NCBI RefSeq assembly: GCF_025766255.1 | Contig: NW_026516750.1 | Coordinates: 124,001-188,000, forward strand | Length of the DNA stretch: 64,000 nt | From: Zychaea mexicana | Taxonomy: Eukaryota; Mucoromycota; Mucoromycetes; Mucorales; Lichtheimiaceae | Reading direction: 5' to 3' | In this document: positions 1-12,306 of the stretch, piece by piece | Numbering within the stretch: position 1 is the first letter of the stretch | How the letters are laid out: each line of letters opens with the position of its first letter | Program-made: the position numbers and the translations under genes | The notes under the pieces: model-generated | Seen by the model: only the letters and a program-made list of their open reading frames with translations | Database searches by the model: none | Told to the model about the DNA's origin: nothing

Positions 1-1658
1 TATCTGTGGGGAATCAACAAGATGTTTCATTAGTAATCGCATTGATCCGAACCGGAAACCGGTGGTATACTTTGATGATAGCGCATAATTAACAGCTCCG
101 CTGATGCCATAGATTTGATGCACTTCATACAGCATTGACAGTTGAGTTTGCCCACGCATCCATCAAATAAAAATGAGCCACTGAGCCACCTCTTTGAATT
201 GGTGAAACAGAACCTGAAATCGATCATTTCAGAAACGTAAAGGGTATGCTTTTTACATGCTTCATTTATACAGGTTCGAATGTAGCTCAACCGAGGATAT
301 GAAATTTAAACGCTATTGGCGAACAAGACCTGCTAATTGCAAAAATGCAATGATGGAACATGACCTTCAGACACCATAGTTCACCTGTACTACATATTTT
401 TTGGAAGATAAGCCGGAGTTTGTGATCATCATATCGTAGAAATGCGGTGGTATGCTTAAAGCTGTTGGTTATTGTTCATAATAGGAAGGGCTTCCTTGAT
501 GATTCGAAACCAACAACAGAAGACACATGTTAGCTCAGAAAATTCAATTAAAGGGACTTTATATGACTTTGAAAGACGATGGCGAGGAAACAAGGAGCTC
601 TAATTCTGATGAAACTTGCTTACTTGATTGATCGAGTACACCATGCTTCGGATTGTTTGGGTGGAGGGTATCGATTGACTCCTCGTCCGTTCTCACCGGT
701 CAAGAAAGGATGCCTTCTTATTTTTCTTCAGTATCGTGACGGTCTAGCTTTTGAGCAATGCTTTTGGTAGGCCAGATATGCCTATGTAATAATGATGGAT
801 CCATAAAAGCTTCACTAATGTTACGTTAGGACTGTGGGAGCAGAAACATTAATCGAACCAAGTTCTTAAAAACTGGCAGTCATCAATTCTATCTAGTAGA
901 ACATCACTAGTTGTCGTCCTGGGTCCTGACCGTCTGTTAACGTATTCGAGCAATATTGATTGGTGCATCTAGAAAATGTCGCAAAAATGATATGTTGCGC
1001 TTTTACGCCGATCTGTAAGAGTTTTTCGAGTTTCGCTTCTACGAATATTAGCACCCATCTGAAATATTCGAGTTTATTATTTCTGCACCAACGATGTTAG
1101 AATATACGGGAGTTATCATAACGTGCAGATTCTATATATAAGGCAAGGTATTACTACTAAATAAACACTTTGACAGCAGCGTCTCGCTCCAATGTGCTTT
1201 TTACCTATATATAAACCTAGTGAGGTCTCGCTTTACCTCTTCAGAGCTCGATTTCACTGTCATATCTATTGCGATTGCTTTAACGAACATGACTGCAGTA
1301 AGTGACGAGCAACCCAAGACTGAGAATAGAGAATTTGAAGTTGTTTGTCATGCATGTAATAGGCTTGGGTCGGTAGTTAAATATAAAGAAGATACGATTG
1401 TGTGAAAGAACTGTCCTTTATTGAATGATAGAGAAGGTTCTATACGTCTCTATATTCCGGGCTCTATCGGTAGTAATAATATGGATACCGGTGGCTATTC
1501 TTGATGATGATGATCGTGATGTTGTTATACACTATTGTGGTGTGAGTGTTGGATGTAATAATGCAGTGATTTGTCGGAGTACTAGGATTACAATGCAGTA
1601 GTAGCTGGCTTCTTCCTTTTACAGCCACGTTTTTTCTTTTCTCTAAAACCAACCAAGT
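1..1658. other. Intergenic, no gene recognised
   Basis: I find no gene I can support here. A TATA-like stretch near 1207-1215 precedes a short reading frame (1290-1405) with one CxxC pair, but it has no recognisable domain and could be chance. An 86-codon minus frame at 30-290 is also unassigned. Confidence 0.5.
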
Positions 1659-2854
1659 ATGGCTTCCGTGCAAAGACAATGCAAGGTCGTTCCTGCAGGA
1701 TCGCCCATCCCAAACGCAAGAACAACAACAACAACAACGAATGACTACAACAATGAGAGCACAATTACTAAAAAGGACGACACCCATAGCAGTAACAATA
1801 CAGTAACTCCCGTTTTGACAGTAACCCAACGACGTGCCGAACGCACCACAACCGTTAGGGCACCAAGAGCTCGCGTTTTATGGGAAGAGTGCGAACTTAG
1901 TGGCGTGCTTGCGTGGATTTGCAGGAACAGAGATCGGTGGCAAGCAAATAAAATAGGATCCGTTCGGGAGATTCATGACACTGTGGTCAAGAAGCCGCAT
2001 TCAGTAAACTCGATTCTCTCCAAAATACGTACTATGGAAAACGAGTATGTACAATGCTTCGAATATGTCACGTATGATGGCAACGATGAGCCCATTCGCC
2101 GAGGTAAATGTCTTTGTTGGAGAGTAGGCATGATAAAACAGTGCGGTTCAAAAGATAACTGTATAAGACGTTGTTCATAATAGTTATCCCTGACCGCGCG
2201 AGAAACCACAAGCTTTTTAAGGAATGCCGGGCAGCTTTTGGGCCTCCTGTCTACGTCAAAGGAATGAACGTGAGACGCATTCCTGCACCACCACCATCAT
2301 TACCCTTACAACAACAACAACAAGCACAAGCAACACTTTTACCACAAAATGACGCGTCGTCTTCAGGTTCATCTTCCGCAGCACCATTGCCCTCTCCTTC
2401 GACGCGTTGCCCAGAGTCTATCCCCGAGCCCCATACGCCACAGCCATCATCGAAACGGACTCGAACAGATTCGTCGTCCTCAGCTTCGGCAATGGAACCA
2501 GCAGTAAAGCGTCGCAACCGTGGCCACATCGTTAGCGCGCGTCAACATGACCATCAACAGACAGAACAGCTAGAGGAAGATTTAAAACAAAAGAAAGGAC
2601 GAGCAGTATCAAGCTGTGAACGACGGATGATGACAGAAGATCAAGCACGAGAGATGGAGCTAAAGAACGAAGAACTGCACATGATGATCCAAGGTATTGA
2701 AACCAAGATGAAGAGAGCAGATCTACGGTTTGAGCGAAACAAGGCAAGGCATGAGAAAAGGCAAGCAAGACGGCTGCGACGGATCACAAAATATCAAGAT
2801 GCCTTGGGCAAGCTGGCGCTTCCTAGCATGACTACTTTTGTGGCCCCAAAATAA
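1659..2854 (+). CDS. Myb/SANT-like DNA-binding protein with C-terminal coiled coil (repeat family)
   Basis: Two exons, 1659-2103 and 2184-2854, join in phase through an 80-bp GT-AG intron to give 371 residues. Residues about 70-170, read across the intron, resemble the fungal Myb/SANT-like module: a Trp-containing first helix, a segment with NSILSKIRTMENEY, then a final helix ending KECRAAFG. A low-complexity Pro/Gln/Ser linker follows. The last 110 residues are highly charged (EDQAREMELKNEELHMMI) and should form a coiled coil. Such proteins in fungi are often linked to mobile elements or lineage-specific regulators; neither role is proven here. A degenerate inverted copy sits at 51.4-52.7 kb, so this is a dispersed repeat family. 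This copy has no premature stop. The assignment to the Myb/SANT class is by pattern, not by search. Confidence 0.6.
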
Positions 2855-3166
2855 GCGTCATGATCATCATCGTTTATCCCGTCTCTTTCGTCTTGTAAGC
2901 TTTTCCACCTTTTGTTGTGGTCATATCCTCTATGAGTGTATCGCGTAAAATATAGCAACAGTAAAAGGTCATCTTTCTCTCTCAGAACAAATTTCTGTGA
3001 ACAACGACGACAGTGTAGTCTCAATAGTACCGATGCATCGTCAAGTAGCATAGTGTAACCGTCTGTAACTGATCAGCAAAATGACCTTCCAAATTGAGAA
3101 CAGTCACTACGACACCGTATCATGTTGCGTTGGGGGGGATAGCCGTCTGCTTCTAATATCGTAATC
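2855..3166. other. Intergenic; end of the repeat unit
   Basis: Homology to the second Myb/SANT copy runs past the stop codon to about 2966. The rest is presumed 3' UTR and the promoter of the glutaredoxin-like gene. No other gene is seen. Confidence 0.5.
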
Positions 3167-3591
3167 ATGGCATCGCGTTTGAAGACACTGACATTGTTCT
3201 CATCAAGCACTTGCTCATTGTGCACCACTGCCAAGGAGTCCATCCTAAAAGTTCAAAAACAGGTAATACAAAGCAATTGGTTGCATCTCGCGTTGGTGGT
3301 GGAGGTGGAATTGTTGGAGTCATTTCTGCGACATTTAGACTAGTTTTCTTATTTGTGAGATTTTTCATGTTAACGCACTCGCGTGGCAAAAAGCAACCGT
3401 TTCGACTGGTGGTGTTAGACATCCACCAAGATCAAGAATGTCCCAAGGAATTCGCGGATAAATACGTGTTTGATATCCCTGTGGTGCACCTGAACGATCA
3501 ATTCTTGACCCAGCATCGTGTGCAGGAGGACAAACTCTCAGAAGCATTGAAAAAGTTTGATGCTACAGGCGTTGTTGAGAAGATTAAATAA
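3167..3591 (+). CDS. Glutaredoxin-like protein (YDR286C / DUF836 type)
   Basis: Exons 3167-3262 and 3394-3591 give 97 residues. The N-terminus reads TLTLFSSSTCSLCTTAKE, the beta1 strand plus CxxC redox motif of the thioredoxin fold. Exon 2 carries the rest of the fold (LVVLDIHQDQE, then YVFDIPVVHLND with the cis-Pro). This order and size match the small glutaredoxin-like family of yeast YDR286C and human C5orf63, whose substrate is not known. The acceptor at 3392-3393 is the only AG in the correct phase; a longer open frame starting at 3211 is just the retained intron. Redox activity is inferred from the CxxC. Confidence 0.8.
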
Positions 3592-4196
3592 GTTGTGTTG
3601 TGATTTCTGACAACCTTGCAGCTCGTTTTTTTTTTTTTTGATTTCTTCATTTGCTTGGGGGGTGGTTGTTGTTTGTAAGAGAGTAATTATAAGTTGCACG
3701 CAATGTCATTGGTTGGGAGTAAGAAAATATTACAACCTGCGCTGGTTACACATGGCTGACTCTGGATGTTCCGCAATGTGTTCTTTATTCCATGAATAGA
3801 AACGCAGACTATAAAGAGGTCTGCTACTCTAAGTGAGTGTAGTAGCGTTGGAGGGCTTGAGAGAGGAGTAAGAAAGAGTACTTGGTAGGTGTAGTAGTAG
3901 TAGTAGTCGTAGTAGTAATTATTTACAGAGAGGAGTTGATTGGAGCTGTTTAGATAAGTCAAAGTATGCGTGTGAGATGGAATAAGCGACGTATGGCTCG
4001 GTTGATTGTTCGAAAGCAATGTCGTGCATGTGTATATGATGTGGAGGAGGAGGAAGTTGCTGTTGCTGTTGTTATACTTGTTGGTTGTTCGATTGAGAGA
4101 GCGGATATATCATAGTGAGAGTTAAGAAATAAAAGGAGGAGAAGGAGACGACAGGCGTGCACCTTTCGTATTTGCTTTTGCTTTTTGCTTTAGCTT
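3592..4196. other. Intergenic between convergent genes; GTA microsatellite
   Basis: Lies between the 3' ends of the glutaredoxin-like gene and the G-gamma gene. It holds a T-run near 3627 and a (GTA)n tract near 3890-3916. No gene seen. Confidence 0.5.
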
Positions 4197-4509
4197 TTAC
4201 ATCACCGTGCAGCATCCACTTCCCGAAGTAGGTGCGAACGGATCATCCTTTTTGTCGATCGGTCCCCATACAGAGGGCACCATGGGATCTCTGGTGTTTT
4301 TGCAGTGATCAATCATCCTACGAAGGTTCATAAGTTACTAGTGAGTTTCCGGGTCTTTCGATGCGTGAATGCAGGGAGAGTTACCGTGTGGATGCTTCGG
4401 ATACCGTGGTTCTGGGGATATCAAGGAGCTCCCGTAAGCGCTGGTTGTATTCAAGAAGACGGTTGAGTTTGGCTTCGGAAAGGTTCTGTGTCCGTCGTGC
4501 GTTCATCAT
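4197..4509 (-). CDS. Heterotrimeric G protein gamma subunit
   Basis: Minus-strand exons 4385-4509 and 4197-4317, split by a 67-bp GT-AG intron, give 81 residues. The GGL-type helix reads AKLNRLLEYNQRLRELLDIP, followed by the conserved fungal segments NTRDPMVPSVWGP and DPFAPTSGSG. It ends CCTVM, a CaaX prenylation box with a neighbouring Cys for palmitoylation, as in other fungal G-gamma proteins. The product should bind G-beta through the coiled coil and anchor the dimer to the plasma membrane for pheromone, nutrient or morphogenesis signalling. The two exons are too short to stand out as open frames. The start at 4509 has a second ATG directly after it. Identity is firm; the exact start is less so. 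Confidence 0.88.
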
Positions 4510-4928
4510 GTGGAGCAAAAAACGAGAGGGGGGGTATGTAGCGTGTATAAAAAGTCAAGTGAGTAGTGAAAAAAGAAGCAACAAGAAAAAAGGGCAAGCC
4601 CGTTCGTTCGTGGTAAGAAAAAAAGAAAGAAGCAAAAGAAGTGCCTGTGTGTCCGTTGCGTGGACACGATAAGCCGAGCAAAAGTGTGACTGAGCTTGGT
4701 GGTAGCTCTCCGCTGACTGCTTTGTACTTTAACAGCAGTAGCAGTAGTGTGTGTGAAGCTCCTTCCATAAAGGGCTGCGATCAGCGGAAACCAGATAGAT
4801 AATCTCTTGAAACACCACCTTGCTGCTGATTTGTTTTCCCTTTCCTTCTTTCTTTCTTTTCTTACTCTTTGCCACACAAACGTACAACTCCCCACTCTTC
4901 CTCTTTCTCTTTCTCTTGCCCTTGAACC
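4510..4928. other. Shared upstream region of G-gamma and LYS4
   Basis: The two genes are divergent, so their promoters and 5' UTRs lie here. A CT-rich stretch at about 4835-4920 directly precedes the LYS4 start. No further gene seen. Confidence 0.5.
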
Positions 4929-7276
4929 ATGCTTGTAACCATATCGACCAAGGCCATCCTACGACGCTCAGCAACGCCCGGTCGAGTGGTGTCGAGCGCT
5001 TTGTGCCGTCGGACTTTTGCATCTTCCTCAACTGATGTCACTGACACACAGAACTTGGTCGAAAAGATCGTTCAGAAGTATGCCCTTGATTTGCCTGATG
5101 GCTACAAAGTCAAGAGCGGTGACTATGTCTCCATCCGCCCTCACCACATCTTGACCCACGACAACACGGGTGCCGTTATTCCCAAGTACGTCTTTACTAC
5201 TTCATGCTTCCGCACCCACACGGCACACGGGGCTGTGTCTGAGATATATGCTGACAAAAACATCATCTTCTCTTTGACAGATTCAAATCTATCGGTGCCA
5301 CCAAGTTCTACAACCCCAAGCAACCTGTCTTTGCCCTTGATCACGATGTGCAGAACAAGACGGATAAGAACCTGAAGAAGTATGCCAACATTGAAAAGTT
5401 CGCCACGGAACATGGCGTCGACTTTTACCCTGCTGGACGAGGCATTGGCCATCAGATCATGATTGAGGAAGGCTATGCCTTCCCACACACGTTGACCGTC
5501 GCCTCTGACTCGCACTCGAACGTCTATGGTGGCATTGGTGCAGTAGGTACACCCATTGTGCGCACTGACGCTGCTGCCATCTGGGCGACCGGCCAGACCT
5601 GGTGGCAGATCCCACCCGTGGTCAAGGTTGAGCTGCAAGGCAAACTTCAACCTGGTGTCACTGGCAAGGATGTGATTGTGAGCTTGTGTGGTTTGTTTAA
5701 CCAGGACCAAGTGTTGAACACGGCTATTGAGTTCCATGGCGGTGAAGCTTTGTCTGTGGAAGATCGTTTGGCCATTTCCAACATGACCACGGAATGGGGT
5801 GCCTTGGCCGGTGTGTTCCCTGTCGATGACTTGACCATTGAATACCTCCGCAAGCGTATGCGTCGGATCGAATTGACCCATTTTGAAAACAAGAACTTGC
5901 CTCCTACACCCAAGGGAGAAAAGTTTGTCCACCCACGCATCAATGACACCACGATCCAAGCTTTGATGGATAACCCGATCTCGCCTTCGCCTAACGCTAC
6001 CTATGCAAAGAAGCTCACCTTGGATCTGTCGACTTTGAATCCATTCGTCTCTGGTCCCAACTCGGTCAAGCTCGCTACCCCGCTCGCCGAATTGGAGGCC
6101 AAAGATATCAAGATTAACAAGGCTTACCTGGTCTCGTGCGTTAACTCGCGTGCTAGTGATTTGAGACAGGCTGCGGAGGTCGTCAAGGGTAAACAGATCA
6201 AGGAAGGTGTCGAGTTCTATGTCGCTGCAGCTAGTTCTGAAGTCCAAAAGGAAGTTGAGGAGACTGGTGATTGGCAGACATTGTTGGCAGCTGGCGCCAA
6301 ACCTCTTCCTGCTGGTTGCGGTCCCTGCATTGGTAAGTCTTATAAGTAAAGAGTGTGTAGGCACAAAAACATTGCATAATTAACCGGTACTATCATAGGT
6401 TTGGGTACCGGTTTGCTCAAGGACAACGAAGTCGGTATCTCGGCTACCAACCGTAACTTCAAGGGCCGTATGGGCTCGCCATCATCGTTGGCTTACTTGG
6501 CTTCGCCTGGTATGTAATCACTTGTCTACTTTTGTATATGGATCTTGTAATCTAATCCCACCAAATCTGACATAGCTGTCGTGGCTGCTTCCGCTCTTGC
6601 TGGCAAGATCGCCTCCCCTAGCGGTTCCTTGGACCCTAGCGCCCCACTTCCCAAATTCACCATTGAAACCGCTCAATCGAATGGTGGTGACGACGTCGCA
6701 GCTGCCGGCGAACCCGAAGTTTTGCCCAACTTCCCTGCCGTGATCAAGGGCGAGCTTTTGTTCTGCCATGCCGACAACTTGAACACCGACGGTATCTACC
6801 CCGGTAAATACACCTACAACGACGACATGACCATCGACGATATGCGCAAGGTCGTCATGGAGAACTACGATCCCGAATTTGTCAACATTGTCAAGCCCGG
6901 TGACGTTCTTGTCGGTGGTTTCAATTTCGGCACTGGTTCTTCGCGTGAACAGGCTGCCACTGCCATCAAGTCGCGCAATATCCAGATCATGATCGCCGGC
7001 TCGTACTCGGATATTTTCAAGCGCAACTCGATCAACAATGCTTTGCTTTTGATTGATTCGCCCGAGTTGTCGCAGGATTTGAAGAACGAATTTGGTACTG
7101 AGTCGTTGACCAAGCGTACGTCGTGGAACGTCGCCATCCATGTTGCTGAAGGTCGTGTCGAGGTCAAGAAGAGTGATGGCTCTGAAAAGACGTACAAGGT
7201 CGGTGGTTTGGGCAAGAGTGTCCAAGAAATTTGGCTGGACAACGGTCTTGAAGGATGGGTCAAGGAACGCTTGTAA
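4929..7276 (+). CDS. LYS4: Homoaconitase, mitochondrial (alpha-aminoadipate lysine pathway)
   Basis: Exons 4929-5185, 5281-6332, 6399-6509 and 6576-7276 join in phase to 706 residues, the usual length of fungal LYS4. The enzyme converts homocitrate/homoaconitate to homoisocitrate in the mitochondrial matrix. The first 35 residues are basic and hydroxylated with no acids (a transit peptide). Homoaconitase rather than aconitase is indicated by [37 protein letters not shown] and [17 protein letters not shown]. The three 4Fe-4S ligands are in VSCVNSR and GCGPCIG. The C-terminal swivel domain is seen in [14 protein letters not shown]. Introns are 66-95 bp. Long antisense open frames across exons 2 and 4 are codon-bias shadows. 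High confidence. Confidence 0.96.
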
Positions 7277-8732
7277 AAAAAAAAAAGTACATACTACTAC
7301 CATTTTAGACCATATATAGTACACACATACACATACTACACATATCTCGAGCATATATACACAATCCATCCCGTCATACTCAAAAATGAAGTTAGTGGCT
7401 CACAAGACAAGTTACAAGACGCACAATCCCGAAAATTTGATGTACATAGAGTTAAAAAAAAACTTAGTCATGTTATGAACTAATATAACAGTTACTTTTG
7501 CCATGCAACCATTTTTTCCTGTTCATACAATGTGTATATGCAGAGTATATCATCAATGCTAATGCTAATGGAATCCAATGTTGAAAAATCTCATAAGGAC
7601 AAAAACTCTGCTACGCTCATTACTCGTTGGCAACTTTTCAGGGACTTGTCAAATTTATCAACGACCATTACCCTAACAAACTTTATCGTTATCGACACAG
7701 TTGCTATGTATCTGGAAGCGACATTTTCCGTTGTCCTGTTTTATCAGAGTGTCAATCCGTGGCTATGTCAGGTAATATCTCTGCTGAAGTATCTTGCCAA
7801 CGACGTGATGCAAAGCTTGGCGCAAGCACCGACAATATCGATAGTACTCAAGATAGCTCAATCCTATGTCTAAGAAAAGAAGTACAGGGAGGCAGGAAAC
7901 GAGAAAGGAGGGGATGTCTCTTTTACGCTGAATGATACTTTAGACATTTAGTCTAGCTTAGAAGAGGTGGGAAGTATGAAGGCTTCTATTTATTGGTTGC
8001 ATGATGTCCATGGTTACTTTAACATATCGAAGGTGCATAATCACCAATTTGGTTCTCTTTGCTGCTCTTTGGTCTATACTCGCTGACGCTAGCTTTCTTC
8101 TTTCTTTTTTGCATCAATCCGATGCTAACTTTCAATATATACAGGCCACCACCTGTTTTTAATAAACTAGAATACATGTGATGTGAAACCAGATCAGTCA
8201 ACTGTCAAGTCTGATATTCGTTGTTCGTATACATGCAAACTGCCGTCGCAAAAACGAACACAACATCAAATGAGAAAGTGTTAACTATCGATGATCGACA
8301 GCTTGGCTGTTCTTGATGAAAACGCATACACAAAAAGGGATGAAACGTTCCCACATCAAAACGAGTAAGAGACGCGTCTCAGAAAACGTTGCTGTTATGG
8401 AACTCATTACTTTCCCGAATATCACAGCGATTGGAAAACAAGGCCGGTGCTAGTTCATTGAGAATTTTATCCTTATAAAAAAGCTGTTGTACTAAGTTAT
8501 GCTAGTTTAGTTTCTACGGAGGGAAGCGGTTTTTGGTATTTTGCAGCAACTTTGGCATGCGTCTCTTCATCTGTGACAACGGATTACAATGTTTGGATGA
8601 AAAGCAGCAAAGAAGAAGATGACGACGAAGAATTCCGCTTCTCATCCTCTTCATCAAAGAAAAATTTGTGCAGCACAAGAAAACAAAAGATAAAATCATG
8701 AACGAACTAAAATACAAAGACTCGTATGTCGT
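7277..8732. other. Intergenic, no gene recognised
   Basis: Follows the 3' end of LYS4. A 102-codon plus frame at 7627-7935 has no domain that I recognise and no clear splice partners, so I do not call it. The remainder is AT-rich with no visible structure. Confidence 0.4.
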
Positions 8733-8805
8733 TGGAGCAGCTGGGAGTCGAACACAGTACCTCTCGCATGCGAAGCGAGCGCTCTACCAAATGAGCTACA
8801 GCCCC
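8733..8805 (-). tRNA. tRNA-Ala (anticodon CGC)
   Basis: The minus strand folds as a 73-nt cloverleaf without intron. The D arm is GCTC-loop-GAGC. The anticodon stem is CTCGC/GCGAG with loop TTCGCAT, giving anticodon CGC (decodes GCG). The B box contains GTTCGACTCC. The strand downstream of the 3' end runs into TTTT, a Pol III terminator. One T-T mismatch in the acceptor stem and one in the T stem are unusual and could mean reduced function. Confidence 0.8.
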
Positions 8806-9390
8806 AAATCTACAAAAAAATATGAAACATATAAAATATTGTGTTGTTAAATAATTTTCATTTATACTTTGTAGTGCTCGTCATCATTTTCTAGTCAACT
8901 CTACAGAAAGCTTATCATAAGAATCAAGTAAAAATAGAGCATCATGTATGTACATGGTCTGAGGTGATACTTTATATCTCAGAGAGTTCTCTTGAATTTA
9001 TTTAGTGCATTTAAAATAATTTTTCATACAATTTATGGATATCAAGTTTATTCAAAGAGCGAACAGGTTCTCTATTTAAAGGGGGATAGGATATGACAGT
9101 GGCAAAAGGAAGAAAGAGGCCCACAACTTATACTAATATAGACTCAAAGAAATGAGGTAGACTGTTGAAGAAAGAAGCAACTGGAGTGCCAGTTATATAG
9201 TATACTATACTATGATAGTTAGTAACTAAAGGACTGTCTCTGCATTTTCATCGAAGCTCCTTCCGTTCCGGGTTCCGGTTCTCCGCTTCAACTTCTTATG
9301 GGACCTTCCTTTACTTGGTGCTTCGCTCAACCCTCTCTTTTCTTCAAACCAATTCGCTTCAGAAATTCAGCGCCATAAGCGACAATAGAA
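8806..9390. other. Intergenic upstream of the NTAQ1-type gene
   Basis: AT-rich, with no gene seen. It should contain the promoter and 5' UTR of the next gene. Confidence 0.4.
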
Positions 9391-10522
9391 ATGGAGGAGA
9401 AATCGACCAAAACGCACGTGGCTTTGAAAAAAGATGAGCTCCTTTACACATCGTGCTATTGTGAAGAAAACGTGTACATGATGTGTAAAACCATGTCCGA
9501 GCTGAATCGAAAAGAAGAAGACCACTCAATGCTTGATCACTGCACTGTGGTGTTCATAAGCAACCCAAGCAAAAGTGTAATTTTATAAAAACAACCGGCG
9601 GTTTGTCCTGAACAACTATACGTTGGGTTTCTCACAAAAAGATGATCGAAATGCATTATGTGTGTAGATACCAATTTGGAAGCAAAAAAATTCACCAGAT
9701 GGCCCTGTTGTATGGGTAATTGGATTGTTATCGTAGAAACAAGCAACAACAATAACGCTTACGCTGTTCATCCTTGCCGTACATGATAATTAGGACTACC
9801 ATGTCATACTTTATTACCATAACTATGACACGAAAGAGTGAGTGTTTGAAAAAGCAATGATAAGGGAAACGTTTGTGGTCTAATACATGCAGCCAAACGA
9901 TAGATTTTACGTATACGATATGGATACTGTATTACCCTTTCCTTGCGATGCTACCGAATATGTAATGCTAGCATTTCATCCCGAACTGCAATTGCAGGAG
10001 CGATTTAAGCGGTGAGTTTAATTTACATATCAGTTGTTCAATGAAGACGAAGATAATAGTATACCGCATTCTCATATCAAGCCTATCGAATGTTCCAGAT
10101 GCTTTCGTTTAGTGCCTGGATCTGTGTTCTTGAGAGAATTTGCCTCGGATAGAAGTCATATGGTTAGTAGCCGCTCATTGTGATCAGTAGTATACTTTCT
10201 ATGAATATCAGCTAATAATAACTACTGCTATTGAGCAGTTGGAAGAAAACGGCGAATACATGAAGCCTCCTCCTGAATATCCTGCAATAGCATCAACCGG
10301 TAAGCTAGCAGTAAACAAACTATTCAAAAAAAAGCTCATCCTTTTGTGTACACTCGCCGCTAAATATATAAAACCATGGTAGATGATGTCATGAACCTTC
10401 CACGATATATCGACATGACAGAAAACACAGTTTCACCAGAGAAATTTGGCGTGGTGATTGATGAACAACAATTCTTTACAACTGTGCTGGCGCATGTCCA
10501 GATGAACGTGGCAGCATCTTAA
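9391..10522 (+). CDS. Protein N-terminal glutamine amidohydrolase (NTAQ1 type)
   Basis: Seven exons: 9391-9576, 9668-9715, 9794-9837, 9904-10011, 10099-10162, 10239-10299 and 10383-10522, giving 216 residues, the family's usual length. The enzyme deamidates N-terminal Gln to Glu, the first step of the Arg/N-degron branch, in cytosol or nucleus. The catalytic Cys is in LYTSCYCEENVY, the His in VVWDYHV (joined across exons 2 and 3), and the Asp in YVYDMDTVLPFPC. FASDRSHM and KPPPEYPAI are also family landmarks. All junctions are GT-AG and in phase. The acceptor of exon 4 (9903) was chosen by phase and is the least certain. S. cerevisiae uses the unrelated NTA1 instead. Confidence 0.9.
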
Positions 10523-10670
10523 CAATAGTTGCGGAGATCGCCCAATTACAGACTGGTTACAGACAGTTGCGAGAACCCTTATTTCTTTACTTTCTCCCTC
10601 CTTTTTTTTTTGTTTTTTTTTGCTGCTCTTCCCTCCTTGTACATATACACGCGAATAACACACAGGCACA

Positions 10671-12306
10671 ATGGCGAAACAGGGTTCAATGTTTCTACGG
10701 TTCCGTCAATTCGATGCCTATGCAAAAACACTAGACGATTTCCGCGTCAAGACAACGGCCGGTGCTGCTGGTAATGCAATAATGCCCTTTTCTTATAACC
10801 TTCCCCCTCTATTTGTCAATCGCTCTGAACAATAAACAACAAAATTCATTCCTTCTTATCAATATCTTTAAAAAAGTTACGGTAATCAGCGCGTTAATTA
10901 TTATATACCTGGTCTTATCTGAACTTGTGGCATATCGCACGCCCATATGGGATCCTGAGCTGGTGGTTGACAAAGGAAGAAAAGAAAAGATGAACATTCA
11001 GTTCAACGTTACATTTCCCAAAATGCCTTGCCACAGTAAGCTCTTTTTTACCAACTCGTTACCTAGCATTGTAACTCGCGAAATATTTTTAGATATGCTC
11101 TAATCCGTTTGTGACAAGTGCTTAGTATAGATATTATGGATGACAGTGGAGAACATATAACCGGATATACGCATGATGTCTATAAAGTACGCCTTGATCC
11201 AATGGGTGTCAAGATCGATACCGAAAAAGCAAAGAGTAATTCATCACCGTCATTTTTTTTTGAACCAGGAAAAGGTGTTGCAACAAGCCAACACATGGCT
11301 AACATTTTTCTGTGGGTAATAAGAGCTAGGTGACAATACTAAGGGTGCCGAATTAGCACTACAAAAGCAAGGCGAAAACGAATGTGGCAGCTGCTTTGGT
11401 GCGAAACCGCTACGCGAAGACGGATGCTGTAATTCGTGCGACGATATCAGACAAGCCTACGCTGGTATGGGATGGGGAATGGGCGACATGGACCGCTTTG
11501 AACAATGTGTTCGAGAAAACTGGCGCGAAAAGATCGATACGCAAGCAAACGAGGGCTGTAATCTACATGGACAACTACAAGTCAACAAAGTGCGTGGCAA
11601 CTTCCATATTGCCCCAGGCAAGTCGTTCCAACATGCCAATATGCATCTTCACAATCTGCAATCCTATGTGCAAGGTGCATCAGATGGTCATCGATATGAT
11701 ATGTCGCATGAAATCCATCATTTGAAATTCGGTCCCGATCCAACAACGAGTTTCCAAATTACTAATGTGGCTGCTACTGCAGCTGTCACCAATGCATTGG
11801 CGGGCACCAGAAAAATGACAAACAAAGGTGCGCTTATGTAGTTTTTGGATACCTGGTGCGTGTAATACTTACAGCTTGCTAACTGCTCTTATTTCTGCTA
11901 GCCTATACGGTGTATCAATACTTTTTGAAAATCGTCTCGACCCAATTGCAGCCTCTTAGTGGAAACTCTATCTACACTAACCAATACTCAGTGACTCAAA
12001 GCGAACGCACTCTGGCTGATCAAGGGGGTGGCCTACCAGGTATAGTTGTTGGAAGGGAAAACGAGTCACATATGCAAATCAATGAATGGGATACTAAGTA
12101 GACATTGACTAGGTGTGTTCTTTATCATGGATATATCGCCTATGCTCATCATTTATCGGGAGGATCGACGGTCTTTTGCAAGTTTCCTTACAGGTGTGTG
12201 CGCTATCGTGGGAGGCATCTTTACAGTAGCTGGCCTGTTTGATCGAGTTGTATACCGTGCCGAGCGCGCACTCAAGAAAAAGCGAGACCTGGGAAAAACT
12301 CTCTAA
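10671..12306 (+). CDS. ERV46: COPII vesicle cargo receptor Erv46 (ERGIC3 family)
   Basis: Six exons: 10671-10770, 10877-11035, 11119-11235, 11330-11827, 11902-12039 and 12113-12306, giving 401 residues. Erv46 cycles between ER and Golgi with Erv41 and retrieves escaped ER proteins. The order matches the family: N-terminal FRQFDAYAKTLDDFRVKT, a first membrane helix (VISALIIIYLVLSELVAY), the large luminal domain with paired cysteines (NECGSCFGA, DGCCNSC), the conserved HNLQSYVQGASDG region, TNQYSVTQSER, then DISPMLIIY and a second membrane helix (FLTGVCAIVGGIFTVAGLFD). The C-terminus is basic (RALKKKRDLGKTL). It starts about 150 bp after the NTAQ1-type gene on the same strand. High confidence. 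Confidence 0.95.

Noticed and set aside
270..300. GGTTCGAAT, resembling a tRNA B box
   Set aside because: No matching A box, anticodon stem or acceptor stem can be folded around it.
4361..4672. 103-codon plus frame upstream of LYS4
   Set aside because: It is antisense to the G-gamma exons and intron, with no domain.
5141..7369. Long minus-strand open frames opposite LYS4
   Set aside because: They mirror the codon bias of the LYS4 exons, cross its introns and contain no domain; LYS4 itself is certain.
7627..7935. 102-codon plus frame after LYS4
   Set aside because: No family resemblance, no plausible splice partners, and its codon use is unlike the neighbouring genes.
11384..11725. 113-codon plus frame
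   Set aside because: Out-of-frame shadow of ERV46 exon 4.
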